Below, one piece after another: positions 45,427-55,195 of a stretch of DNA of 64,000 nucleotides (the stretch's first letter is position 1; each line of letters opens with the position of its first letter). This DNA comes from Candidatus Obscuribacterales bacterium. GTDB lineage: Bacteria > Cyanobacteriota > Vampirovibrionia > Obscuribacterales > Obscuribacteraceae. The DNA is taken from contig JAGVLS010000045.1 in NCBI GenBank assembly GCA_020054205.1, positions 27,974-91,973 of the forward strand, written 5' to 3'. Under the pieces are notes generated by a model. The model was not told where the DNA came from and did not search any database. It worked only from the letters and a program-made list of their open reading frames with translations. The position numbers and the translations under genes are program-made.

Positions 45427-48032
45427 TCTTTATCAGAATAAGGAATTACATTATCAGGCAAAGAAACATCAATTTCTTGTGCTTTAAGTTCTTTACTAAA
45501 TTGAGCAAGCATTCCAGCTAATATTATTGCAGGCACAAAGCGACCGCCACCTTTGCCAAAAAATTCTCTAAAGCGCCCGGCTTTAGCTGCTTCTCTAGCT
45601 ACTGTTTCCGATACTTTTGGATCGGCAAACGCCTCATGTATTACCTGACTAGCTTCAATTGCCCTGCGCTTGCTCTCAGGTAAGTCTTTTCTACGCAATG
45701 CTTCTTCATTAGCTCGCAAATTTTCTTGAGCAGATTCTTTTAAACTTAATGCTACCCGTTCAATTTCTGCCTCACTTAATTCACCTGTAGGATTTGGCAG
45801 CAAATTATCTGGTAAAGCAGTCTCAATACCAAGCAAATTAGAATCAAACGAATCAGGAAATCTAGTTATGCCTTCACCGATTTCTCCTATCTTAACTCGA
45901 TTATTTGGTGGAGTATTAGTCCCACGATTAGAACGTGTCTTTTCAGTTTCAGTATTATTGCTTCCATCTACAATTTCCCCAGCATTTTGTTCAGGCGTTT
46001 CATTACGAGAAGTGCTTGGACTTTGTTTTGGTTTTGGCGGCGATAATAAAACACCCTCTCCTGGTGCATCAGGTGGTCGAAAACGTGTTAATACTGCTTG
46101 ATTGACATTTATATCAAGTCTAATAGCATCATCTGAATTAGGCATTCCTAGCCATATTTTTTCACCAAATTTTGGATAATAAATCTCATCTTGTCTTAAA
46201 CAACGTGTTTTACCTTGTTCATCCTGAATCCAAGTACCAGCATGTCCTTCACCCTCAATTTCACTAATGCCAATATCTCTAACAAATAATCTTCCTTTAT
46301 CATCGTAACCTAAACGAGCATGTTTATCGCTTACTTGCCCATAGCTAAATCGATCAAATTCTACTCTTTCAGCTGACGTTAATAACGGATCAAAGCTGCC
46401 ACTTGCTCCTAGTTCTACTGCACCATTTATATTTATCTGTTTTCCATCAATTGTTGCCGCATGGGTTTGTAAATAGTCCAAATTTAAAGATAAGCTTTTT
46501 GAGCTATCAACTTTACCTAATAAATAAAATTTGTCATTTGCACCAATTGGAACATAACCATCGCGAGCAGTAATTATAGTAGTGCTGCCATTGGCATTCT
46601 CTAGCATTATCTTTCGTTCTTTACCATTAGCTAATGGTTCACCGGATACTTTAATAAATGCATCCCCATTTTTATCGGTAAACATGCGAGCATCTGCTTC
46701 GATATACTGATTTCCATTATTGGTGATAATAATTGCCTCTTTATTTTCATTAACAGCAATGCCCAATGTACTTCCTGGCGGTATATCTTTTATTGTTTTA
46801 TTATTATCTGATAGTTGCAAGCTGCGAACAGCAACAGGCTCAGGTACATTCTCTGGTTTTTTATTTACTAAATCAGCTAATTGTCTATCACTGCGTTGAT
46901 ATAATTTCAATTCTGTACTATCACCTTGATTGGGTTCACCAAACCAAATATTATCTGTTGGTTTTACATAATGTTTAACTCCAGCTGCTAATTGTTCAAA
47001 TTGTCCTTTGCCATTGTTTTGCACATGTACGCTATAACGGCTTGGTCCAAATGGATCGACAGCTTCTGGATTTTGTTTTTCAAGAACATATAAACCTTTA
47101 TCATCAAAACCTATTTGAACATTTCTTGGTAAAGCACTTCCTTTTATAAAATCAGCATCAGGCGAATTGGAATTTATTAAAACAGGCCCATATCCATCAC
47201 GCCAAGCAAGCTCGTATGCATCTCCGATTTTCATATCCAAAGAAGGTGTCCTTGCTCTAAGCAATGCTCTTTCCTTATCGCTTACAGGCGTATCAGAATG
47301 TCTTATATCATCATGTGGACCAAATCTTTCTTTATCTCCTGGCAATACTGAAACATCAAAATTTGACACATATTGTTTGCCAACTTCAATAAATGGATTG
47401 CTATTTATACTAAATGATTCACCTGGTTTAATTACTACTTCACCATCGGCAACTTTTACATGTCTCATATTGCCTTCTTTGTCTTTTATATACACATTTG
47501 CTTGATCGCTTAAAGCCCTAAGAAATACTTTTCCACTTTCATCCACAGAAGCAGAGGCTAAATCCCATTTTTGTCCAGCTAAACTGCCTTCAGTATAGGG
47601 ATGATTTACATCTCCATATACAACACTCACACCGGGATTAACTACCTTATCACCAATAACAGTAATTAAACGGGGCTCAGTACTCTTTAAACTTCTCGCT
47701 TCAAGATTGCTTTCTTCTAAATGATTATGTAAGCGACGTAAGCCTTCATATGCCAATACGCCTGCACCAGCTAAGCCAGCTATAATAGCAATTTTTTTTA
47801 CATCATCCGGAATAGATGGAGTAAAACTTTGTTGTGTTTGATCAGAATCAACTAATTGAAATGGATTATTTTGGTCAAAACTAGCTGGCATTGAAGGCGA
47901 AGTTTTATCTGTCAAATTATCATCTTGCCTATTTTCAGCATCAAGAGCAAGTTTATCTGCTGCTTCATTTGAATCAGCTTCAGATAAGTCAAGTTTATCA
48001 TTTAAATTTTCTTGCTCTGGCTTATCACCCAT
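45423..48032 (-). CDS. large membrane protein with repeated FHA-like modules
   Basis: 869 residues, no recognised full-length family. Residues 1-75 are acidic and disordered. A membrane span lies near 80-97 (IAIIAGLAGAGVLAYEGL). Four similar beta-rich modules follow, about 105-225, 255-375, 400-525 and 530-645. The fourth has the FHA look: GQVSDKHARLGYDDKGRLFV, RDIG, then GTW. A disordered Pro/Ser/Thr linker, a helical region and a second hydrophobic stretch (about 838-850) finish the protein. LPDN-x2-P occurs twice near the end. Possibly a phosphothreonine-reading scaffold for Ser/Thr kinases; this is inference. Confidence 0.55.
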   Translation of the reverse strand: MGDKPEQENLNDKLDLSEADSNEAADKLALDAENRQDDNLTDKTSPSMPASFDQNNPFQLVDSDQTQQSFTPSIPDDVKKIAIIAGLAGAGVLAYEGLRRLHNHLEESNLEARSLKSTEPRLITVIGDKVVNPGVSVVYGDVNHPYTEGSLAGQKWDLASASVDESGKVFLRALSDQANVYIKDKEGNMRHVKVADGEVVIKPGESFSINSNPFIEVGKQYVSNFDVSVLPGDKERFGPHDDIRHSDTPVSDKERALLRARTPSLDMKIGDAYELAWRDGYGPVLINSNSPDADFIKGSALPRNVQIGFDDKGLYVLEKQNPEAVDPFGPSRYSVHVQNNGKGQFEQLAAGVKHYVKPTDNIWFGEPNQGDSTELKLYQRSDRQLADLVNKKPENVPEPVAVRSLQLSDNNKTIKDIPPGSTLGIAVNENKEAIIITNNGNQYIEADARMFTDKNGDAFIKVSGEPLANGKERKIMLENANGSTTIITARDGYVPIGANDKFYLLGKVDSSKSLSLNLDYLQTHAATIDGKQININGAVELGASGSFDPLLTSAERVEFDRFSYGQVSDKHARLGYDDKGRLFVRDIGISEIEGEGHAGTWIQDEQGKTRCLRQDEIYYPKFGEKIWLGMPNSDDAIRLDINVNQAVLTRFRPPDAPGEGVLLSPPKPKQSPSTSRNETPEQNAGEIVDGSNNTETEKTRSNRGTNTPPNNRVKIGEIGEGITRFPDSFDSNLLGIETALPDNLLPNPTGELSEAEIERVALSLKESAQENLRANEEALRRKDLPESKRRAIEASQVIHEAFADPKVSETVAREAAKAGRFREFFGKGGGRFVPAIILAGMLAQFSKELKAQEIDVSLPDNVIPYSDKD

Positions 48033-48137
48033 GCATATAACCTTAATTAAAGCCGGTGTCTTTTATATACCCGTCCTTTATTATTTAAGGATAGAAATAT
48101 GACAAAAAAATGTATTTTGTTTAGTGTTTAGATTAAA

Positions 48138-50078
48138 TTATGAAGCAATGATTTTATTTTTGCTTTTAAGCTTGCCGATCATATGGCAAATATCATCATA
48201 TCTGCCAAATGATGGCACTATGTATACACCAGCAATAATTGATCTTAATTCTTCTGTTAGTTCTTCTGCCAATTTAATACCAATTTCTGCCCCTTTATCT
48301 CCAGCTGCCTCCATTGCCTTCAATATATGATTGGCAATAGTAATACCTGGTACTTCGTTGTGTAAGTATTGTGCATGTTTGAAACTATTTAAAGGCATGA
48401 TACCAGCTAATATAGGCACTGGACATTTGCCAAAGTCGTGAAGAAAATCTGATAAATCACTTAATTGATATAAAGGCTGTGTCATTACTACTTGAGCGCC
48501 AGCTTCAATTTTCTTTTGTAAGCGCTCTATTTCTAAAGCACGATTTTCAGCAGTAGGATTTAAAGCACAAGCTGTACTTAAACTTGTTGGAGAGCCAATT
48601 GTATTACCACTGATATCCATACCTTGATTTAATTGACTGATTATTTTTAAAAGGCCAACCGAATCAACATCATAAACAGCTGTGGCATGAGCATAATTGC
48701 CAATGCTGGGTGGGTCCCCTGTTAAAGCAAGAATATTTTTTATTCCTAAAGCCTGGCAGCCCAATAAATCAGCTTGAATACCCATAAGATTTCTATCTCG
48801 AGTAGTAAAATGAATAATGGTTTCTATACCTACCGTTTGCTGAATCAAAAGACATGTCGCTAAAGATGACATTCTTACTTTTGCCATTGGACTATCGCCC
48901 ACATTTATTGTGTCAGCACCAGCTAATTTTATCTGCTCAGCTGCTTGCAATAATTTACGTGGTATGGCACCTTTAGGAGGATCTAGCTCAACGCTAATAA
49001 AAAATTTTTCTCTGTCATTAGTTGTAAGTTTATTAATTATGCTATTAAAATCTGCCGGCTTTTGTGTAACTGATGATTTTTCATTTTCAACAACTATTGC
49101 TGTTTGATTAACAGGAAATGTTTTTGAAATTTTTGCCTTAGATTTTTCTTTGTAATTATCTTCGATATATTTATCCAAAGATGTTCTTAAAGCTTTGATA
49201 TGCTCCGGTGTCGTACCACAACATCCACCAATTAAACGAGCGCCGGCTTCTATATATTGCCCAACAAAGCTAGCACAATAATCTGGACGACTAATATACA
49301 TAAAACGATTGCCAACTCTTCCTGGCATACCAGCATTCGGCAAACATGACAATGAAATATTTTCTGGAGTGAGTCCAACATTTGCAATTGCAGAAGCTAT
49401 TTCATGCAATGACTCAAGGGATGGACCAGGACCAGCACCACAATTGATACCAACAACATCTGGCATATCTGGACCAAGTTCTATTAACAAACGTGCCACG
49501 TCATTTGCACTGGTGCCTAGTACAGTATGTCCTTCAGTTGTAAAACTAAATTGTGCAACCACAGGCAATTTGGATAATTTACGGGCTGCTTTAATAGCAA
49601 CAGCAGTTTCAACAATGCTCGACATTGATTCAATAATGAATAAATCCACGCCACCAGCTAATAGCCCTTCCATTTGTTCGCGAAATGCCAAATCTAAATC
49701 ATCTTTAGTTACTTCACCAATTGGTGCTAATAACTTTCCAGTCGGTCCAACAGATCCAGCAATAAAAACAGGCATGCCAGCTATTTCACGAGCATTGCGA
49801 GCAATTTTTGCTGCCCAAACATTTACTTGCCAAACATCTTTTTCCAAGCCATATAAAGCAAGTCGGTAGCGATTACCACAAAATGAATTTGTTTCAATTA
49901 AATTAGCACCAGCATTAATATAATCAATATGAATTTGTTCTACCAAGGACTTATTGGTTAAATTAAGCTGTTCAAAGCTAGTTTCGCTTGATGCGCCACG
50001 AGCGTATAACAAAGTCCCCATAGCACCATCGGCTAGGAGTGGTTTTTCTTTTAAAGCTGCCAAAAAAGGATGTGTCAT
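48138..50078 (-). CDS. fused homocysteine S-methyltransferase/methylenetetrahydrofolate reductase
   Basis: 646 residues, two enzymes in one chain. Residues 1-300 form a homocysteine methyltransferase: DGAMGTLLYARG, GINCGAGP and GGCCGTTPEH with the zinc cysteines. Residues 340-640 form a MTHFR-type flavin barrel: SVELDPPKGA, GADTINVGDSP, NILALTGDPPS and GAQVVMTQPLY. The same fusion is known from Bacillus YitJ. It can supply 5-methyl-THF for MetH and may itself methylate homocysteine. It lies upstream of the FHA-like gene on the same strand, with lepA divergent. Confidence 0.9.
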   Translation of the reverse strand: MTHPFLAALKEKPLLADGAMGTLLYARGASSETSFEQLNLTNKSLVEQIHIDYINAGANLIETNSFCGNRYRLALYGLEKDVWQVNVWAAKIARNAREIAGMPVFIAGSVGPTGKLLAPIGEVTKDDLDLAFREQMEGLLAGGVDLFIIESMSSIVETAVAIKAARKLSKLPVVAQFSFTTEGHTVLGTSANDVARLLIELGPDMPDVVGINCGAGPGPSLESLHEIASAIANVGLTPENISLSCLPNAGMPGRVGNRFMYISRPDYCASFVGQYIEAGARLIGGCCGTTPEHIKALRTSLDKYIEDNYKEKSKAKISKTFPVNQTAIVVENEKSSVTQKPADFNSIINKLTTNDREKFFISVELDPPKGAIPRKLLQAAEQIKLAGADTINVGDSPMAKVRMSSLATCLLIQQTVGIETIIHFTTRDRNLMGIQADLLGCQALGIKNILALTGDPPSIGNYAHATAVYDVDSVGLLKIISQLNQGMDISGNTIGSPTSLSTACALNPTAENRALEIERLQKKIEAGAQVVMTQPLYQLSDLSDFLHDFGKCPVPILAGIMPLNSFKHAQYLHNEVPGITIANHILKAMEAAGDKGAEIGIKLAEELTEELRSIIAGVYIVPSFGRYDDICHMIGKLKSKNKIIAS

Positions 50079-50198
50079 AACTTCCTATTAAAAAAGCTTA
50101 TTTTGAAGAATTTTCACACCATATGCAAGTGAATACTCACAGATTGCTTTACCCTGATAATATACCTTAATAAGTATTATAAGTTTTGAATTGAGTTG

Positions 50199-52007
50199 AT
50201 GACTGTGGCAACCACACCAAATTTTATTCGTAATTTTTCAATCATTGCTCACATTGACCATGGTAAGTCAACGTTAGCCGATAGGCTTTTGGAATTAACA
50301 GAAACAATAGCCAAGCGTGACATGCAAGCCCAAGTCTTAGACACAATGGACTTGGAGCGGGAACGTGGCATTACTATTAAAGCTCAGCCTGCCCGTATGG
50401 ACTATAAAGCTGCCGATGGCAATATCTATGTACTAAATCTCATCGATACACCTGGACATGTTGACTTCGGTTATGAGGTTTCCAGAAGCTTGGCAGCTTG
50501 TGAAGGAGCATTGTTGATTGTTGATGCTACACAAGGTGTAGAAGCACAAACACTAGCTAATGTTCAGCTTGCTCTTGATAACGGGCTAGAAATTGTACCG
50601 GTAATTAATAAAATTGATTTACCTTCAGCTGATGTAGATCGTATACGCGATGAAATTGAAGAAGTATTACTTATCGATGCTAGTGCTGCTGTTTTAACGA
50701 GCGCTAAAAATGGCGTTGGCATTACTGATGTATTAGAGGCAATCGTTGCTTTTATTCCACCGCCACCAAATACGATATCACAACCTCTTAGGGCATTAGT
50801 ATTTGATAGTTATTTTGACAGCTATCGCGGCATTATTGTTTATTTCCGAGTAAAAGACGGGCTAATTAAACTTGGCGATCGTATTCGCTTTATGGCTAAT
50901 GCAAAAGATTTTGAAGTAATCGAGCTTGGTGTATTGCGTCCCAATCAAGTTAAAGTAGATGAGCTAGGACCAGGCGAAGTAGGCTATTTAGCTGCCTCCA
51001 TTAAAGATGTTGCTACTTTAGTTGGTGATACAATCACTCACGCATCAAATCCTGCTTCCGAAGCATTGCCTGGATATCGCCCAGCCAAACCAATGGTATT
51101 TGCTGGTATTTATCCAGTTGACAATGATCAGTATGGAGATTTGCGAGAAGCTCTGGACAAATTAAAGCTAAATGATGCTTCTTTGTTTTTTGAACCTGAA
51201 ACATCTGAAGCTTTAGGATTTGGTTTTCGCTGTGGCTTTCTTGGACTTTTACACATGGAAATTGTCCAAGAGCGCCTGGAAAGAGAATATAACCTCACAC
51301 TTATTACCACTGCCCCGTCTGTTATATATAGAGTCACCAAAACCGATGGGACAGTTGTTATGATTGATAATCCGGCCCATTTGCCTGAGCCTACTTATCG
51401 AGAAATGATTGAAGAACCTTACGTACGAGCTAGCATTTTAGTGCCAAATGAATATGTTGGCTCTATCATGGAATTAGCACAAGGCAGAAGAGGAATATTC
51501 AATGATATGAAATATTTAGATCCTCGCCGAGCCATGTTACATTATGATATTCCATTATCTGAAATTATTACTGACTTTTTTGATCAACTTAAAAGTAGAT
51601 CACGTGGCTATGCCAGTTTAGATTATCAATTTAAAGAATACAAAGAATCTCGTTTGGTCAAGCTTGATATTTTAATTGGCGGTGACCCAGTAGATGCCCT
51701 TTCTGCTATTGTGCACCACGATCGAGCTGCAGCTTACGGACGCAATTTAGCTTTAAGATTAAGAAAGCTTATCCCAAGACAAATGTTTGAAGTGCCGATT
51801 CAAGCTGCTATTGGTGGCAAAATTATTGCTCGTGAAAATATTTCTGCTCAGCGCAAAAATGTTTTAGCTAAATGTTACGGCGGAGATATTAGTCGTAAAA
51901 GAAAGCTTTTAGAAAAACAAAAAGAGGGTAAAAAACGAATGAAGTCTATCGGGAAAGTAGAAATTCCCCAAGAAGCATTTATGGCTTTATTAAAGCTCGA
52001 AGAATAA
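50199..52007 (+). CDS. lepA: elongation factor 4 (LepA)
   Basis: 602 residues from the ATG at 50199. The GTPase domain has [41 protein letters not shown] and TSAKNGVG. LepA rather than BipA is indicated by [16 protein letters not shown] and by the unique C-terminal [20 protein letters not shown] followed by EIPQEAF. LepA promotes back-translocation on stalled ribosomes or assists 30S assembly. Appears monocistronic or with the SUFU gene 33 nt downstream. Confidence 0.96.
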   Translation: MTVATTPNFIRNFSIIAHIDHGKSTLADRLLELTETIAKRDMQAQVLDTMDLERERGITIKAQPARMDYKAADGNIYVLNLIDTPGHVDFGYEVSRSLAACEGALLIVDATQGVEAQTLANVQLALDNGLEIVPVINKIDLPSADVDRIRDEIEEVLLIDASAAVLTSAKNGVGITDVLEAIVAFIPPPPNTISQPLRALVFDSYFDSYRGIIVYFRVKDGLIKLGDRIRFMANAKDFEVIELGVLRPNQVKVDELGPGEVGYLAASIKDVATLVGDTITHASNPASEALPGYRPAKPMVFAGIYPVDNDQYGDLREALDKLKLNDASLFFEPETSEALGFGFRCGFLGLLHMEIVQERLEREYNLTLITTAPSVIYRVTKTDGTVVMIDNPAHLPEPTYREMIEEPYVRASILVPNEYVGSIMELAQGRRGIFNDMKYLDPRRAMLHYDIPLSEIITDFFDQLKSRSRGYASLDYQFKEYKESRLVKLDILIGGDPVDALSAIVHHDRAAAYGRNLALRLRKLIPRQMFEVPIQAAIGGKIIARENISAQRKNVLAKCYGGDISRKRKLLEKQKEGKKRMKSIGKVEIPQEAFMALLKLEE

Positions 52008-52040
52008 TCATTACCTTGAGAGGCAAACTAAATTTAGTCT

Positions 52041-52787
52041 ATGAGTGATGAGACAGAAAATCTTCTATTAATAGAAGCCTGGCAAGCTAGAGACGTCTTG
52101 TACAAAGAGCTTTTTGGTGATTATGCTTATTCATCTCCAAAAACAAATTTACCTCCTAGTTCTCCAATACCTGGTTTTAAAAGAACATCTCATCTGGAAA
52201 AAGACAATGTTTTCAACCCCAATATGTCTACTCAACGTATTGCTGTTTTAACTTATGCACCTAATGATAGTCGTCCTTATTGGATGTATATTACCTCTGG
52301 TTTAAGCAATCCTTGGTATCAAGATGTACCTAGTGAAGTATCTGGTTTTGGTACTGAATTAATTGTAAAAACAAAAAAGGATGCCCGTTGGCCAATACAA
52401 TTATTAAGAAGATTAGCTTATTACATATTGAGTTATACTGGCACTTTAAGCCCAGGCAAAATTTTAAATATGAGCGAGGCTTTGACCAAAAATGCCAATT
52501 CTAAAATCAATAATATATTAGTCTGGTACGAGGATATTGCACCCGATTGCTGGTATCAGTTGCCATCTGGAGGATTTGGTATTTTTGCCACAATTGGCAT
52601 TACTGAAGACGAGTGCCGATTTGCTGAGTCAGTCGATTATGGACCTTGGTGTATTCAACAAGTACTTAGGCAAACTAATATTGGACAAATTACAGATCCA
52701 GACAGGGACTGTGTTATGAAATCAGATGATATAAACAATTTGCTTGATTCACTAAAGGCATATGCCAGCAATTTCAAGCCCATATAA
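52041..52787 (+). CDS. suppressor-of-fused (SUFU-like) domain protein
   Basis: 248 residues. The core over about 65-160 follows the SUFU pattern: IAVLTYAPNDSRPYWMYITSGLSNPW, then FGTELIVKTKKDARWPIQLL and LSPGKILNMSEAL, with an aromatic C-terminal part (CWYQLPSGGFGIFATI). In animals SUFU binds Gli factors; bacterial versions are common but their role is unsettled, with some in toxin-immunity settings. No toxin is obvious nearby. It is 33 nt behind lepA. Confidence 0.65.
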   Translation: MSDETENLLLIEAWQARDVLYKELFGDYAYSSPKTNLPPSSPIPGFKRTSHLEKDNVFNPNMSTQRIAVLTYAPNDSRPYWMYITSGLSNPWYQDVPSEVSGFGTELIVKTKKDARWPIQLLRRLAYYILSYTGTLSPGKILNMSEALTKNANSKINNILVWYEDIAPDCWYQLPSGGFGIFATIGITEDECRFAESVDYGPWCIQQVLRQTNIGQITDPDRDCVMKSDDINNLLDSLKAYASNFKPI

Positions 52788-52902
52788 TTGTTAAATTAAA
52801 ACATTATCTATACATTAAAGATTAACTTATAGCTGCCTAGGGTACAAAAACCACAGGCGATGTGTATATACACTTATCTATCCATTAATTGAAGTAAGTA
52901 TT

Positions 52903-53283
52903 ATGGCAGAAACTAAAAAGCCAACAGCAAACAAAACTGATCAGTCTAGTGCTACCAAATTTTCTCAAGAAGCACTAGGTAAAGATGCCGTGCGCATAAT
53001 GGATAAAATCAAAAATGTAGTTAAACAAACATCAGTTGATGATTTGTTAGGAACTAGCATCTTAATCAATGAAAAAAATGAAGCCTCAACAAAAGAGTCC
53101 GAAGAAAAAAACATTACTGGACTAAATGTAATTAGTTCTGACATTATCATCGATGATAGAAAGTGTGCAACACAAGTACATGGCTTTTTAGAAAATATGC
53201 GTTCTGCTGTTAGCAACAAAACAGAAAAACAAGCTGAAGCTCATCAGCAAACAGAAGTTAATACCAGCAATACAGAAAAATAA
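52903..53283 (+). CDS. small polar hypothetical protein
   Basis: 126 residues, charged and mostly helical, starting with a Lys/Thr-rich stretch (ETKKPTANKTDQSS) and ending in Gln/Glu/Thr/Asn-rich sequence. The middle has AVRIMDKIKNVVKQTSVDDL and GLNVISSDIIIDDRKCATQ. No signal peptide, no membrane span, no known domain. It faces the second kinase-TPR gene with a seven-base gap. A regulatory or structural role is possible; I cannot say more. Confidence 0.5.
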   Translation: MAETKKPTANKTDQSSATKFSQEALGKDAVRIMDKIKNVVKQTSVDDLLGTSILINEKNEASTKESEEKNITGLNVISSDIIIDDRKCATQVHGFLENMRSAVSNKTEKQAEAHQQTEVNTSNTEK

Positions 53284-53290
53284 TTACTTA

Positions 53291-55156
53291 CTATTCTTTT
53301 TCCCCATTGTTTTTTTGTTCTAGATAATCAATATGATTCTGAATGCGTTGCAAATCCGCTTCCGAGGCATCGGCACTTCGCATAAAATTTAAAGCTTGCT
53401 TAGATAGTTTATGGGCTTGTGCTATTTGTCCTGAATTTTCCATTCCAATAGCCTTATTAAAATAAGCTCGCCCCAAATTAATCCGAGCAAGTTGATAATT
53501 AGGATCTGCTTTTATTGCCATCAAAAATTTGTTAATTGCCACATCAAAATCATTTCCCTTAAGAGCATTAACCCCCTCATTATTAAAAATACGAGATTGG
53601 TAGATATTGATATTTTTTTCGTCCTGAGCTGGTCTGGGTTCAACATTAGAACTTATTTTGCCATGGCTCTCCACTATTGGTTGTACTTCAGGTTTCGTTA
53701 ATTTCTTCAATGTTGTATTTGGAATATTATTCTGAATAGTATTTTTATCTCTAGAATTTTGTTGCAAAAAATCTAGAAAGTGTTGAGCATTATCCGGCTG
53801 AAGCTTACTTGGGCTGACACTGCTGACAGTATTGACATTTTTTTGAACAACTGTATTGCTACTTGTTTTTATATCGTTTTTCTTAGCTTCAGGTATTTGT
53901 TGCCCAATATTAGAATCTACATTTTTTTCTGGAGCAGTTTTTTCTGGAATATTATTTTCAAAGTTATTTTCTTCTGGTAATTCTTTTTTTATTATCTTTT
54001 CATCAATTTTTACAGGCACGTCTTGCTTTGTCGGTATGTCTTTAATTGGCATACGATAATTAGCAAAAAACCAATTAGCCGTAGCAGCTGAAAGTCCAGC
54101 AGCTATAGCAGAAATTATGGCAATTACAATTGGTGAAGTCTCTTTTTTTATTTTTGCTTTTGTTTCATTAGTTTTAGCTACATCTATGTTTAAGGGACTA
54201 ATTTTCTTTATTGGACTAGGCGGTAATATATGTGGTTCTGCCTTTGCTAAACTTTTCAAAGTATCAATTAATTCGATTTTCAATTCCAACATTGTTTGTT
54301 GTCGTTTTTCTGGATCTTTTTCCAGCGTTTTTAAAACAACTGCCTCCAGACGTGGTGAAAATTCTCGATCTGGACAAACAGAACTCATTGTTTTGGGTAA
54401 TGCATTTACATGCATAGCAATTGTGTCATAAGAAGTCGGACCAGCAATGGGAGGAATACCAGTAAGCATTTCATACAAAACTACACCAAGCGAATAAATA
54501 TCCGAGCGAGCATCTAAAGGAAAATTTCGACATTGCTCTGGACTCAAATAAAATGGGCTGCCACAAACTTCTCCTGTTTTTGTAATAGCTTCTAACTCTG
54601 CTTCCTCACCGGTAGCAATTTTTGCTACTCCTAAATCAACCACCATTACATAGTCGTTATCACTATCTTTGTGCACCAACATTATGTTGCCGGGTTTTAT
54701 ATCACGATGAATCACGCCTTGCTCATGCGCATGATACATTGCATCACAAACTTGCAATACAATATGAATGGCTCTCTCTGCACTCAATTGTTTTTCAACC
54801 TTTAGCACCTCTAATAACGAAACGCCTTTGGCATAATCCATAACCAGATATGGTTGTTGTTTATCAGTAAAACCAAAGTCATGCACACTAATAATATGTG
54901 GATGATCCATACGGCTAGCTGTTTTTGCTTCCCGCAAAAAGCGCTTGCGACTTCTCTCATCTGTTATGAATTGAGATCTAAGCATCTTAATTGCCACCAT
55001 TCGGCCAATTAATTCATGTCTTGCCTTATAGACAATGCCCACGCTGCCCCTACCAATAATTGATAGAAGTTCATAACGATTGGCTAGTTTTGAGCCTATA
55101 ACTAATTCTTCGTCAGATGGAATAAGCATAAATAAATGATACCCAGGATTTTTCAT
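53291..55156 (-). CDS. Ser/Thr protein kinase with TM segment and TPRs (DLG variant)
   Basis: 621 residues. The kinase domain (about 28-300) has IGRGSVGIVYKAR, Lys57 in VAIKML, HRDIKPGNIM near 150, and DLG in place of DFG in VVDLGVAKI; the metal-binding Asp is kept. A Lys/Pro-rich linker leads to a membrane span near 341-360 (VIAIISAIAAGLSAATA), a long Asn/Lys/Glu-rich disordered stretch, and TPR-like helices over about 540-615 (NNEGVNALKGNDFDVAINKF). The start could also be Met10. Same plan as the kinase at 38-40 kb, so the two are paralogues. Confidence 0.88.
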   Translation of the reverse strand: MKNPGYHLFMLIPSDEELVIGSKLANRYELLSIIGRGSVGIVYKARHELIGRMVAIKMLRSQFITDERSRKRFLREAKTASRMDHPHIISVHDFGFTDKQQPYLVMDYAKGVSLLEVLKVEKQLSAERAIHIVLQVCDAMYHAHEQGVIHRDIKPGNIMLVHKDSDNDYVMVVDLGVAKIATGEEAELEAITKTGEVCGSPFYLSPEQCRNFPLDARSDIYSLGVVLYEMLTGIPPIAGPTSYDTIAMHVNALPKTMSSVCPDREFSPRLEAVVLKTLEKDPEKRQQTMLELKIELIDTLKSLAKAEPHILPPSPIKKISPLNIDVAKTNETKAKIKKETSPIVIAIISAIAAGLSAATANWFFANYRMPIKDIPTKQDVPVKIDEKIIKKELPEENNFENNIPEKTAPEKNVDSNIGQQIPEAKKNDIKTSSNTVVQKNVNTVSSVSPSKLQPDNAQHFLDFLQQNSRDKNTIQNNIPNTTLKKLTKPEVQPIVESHGKISSNVEPRPAQDEKNINIYQSRIFNNEGVNALKGNDFDVAINKFLMAIKADPNYQLARINLGRAYFNKAIGMENSGQIAQAHKLSKQALNFMRSADASEADLQRIQNHIDYLEQKNNGEKE

Positions 55157-55195
55157 TCATAATCCAAGGCATAAGAATTGTCAAGAGATTGGTAT

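Noticed and set aside
49309..49869. 186-codon plus-strand ORF
   Set aside because: Exact antisense shadow of the well-conserved homocysteine methyltransferase part of the fusion gene.
50199..52007. BipA/TypA as identity of the GTPase
   Set aside because: The ITIKAQ motif and the C-terminal [17 protein letters not shown] block are specific for LepA.
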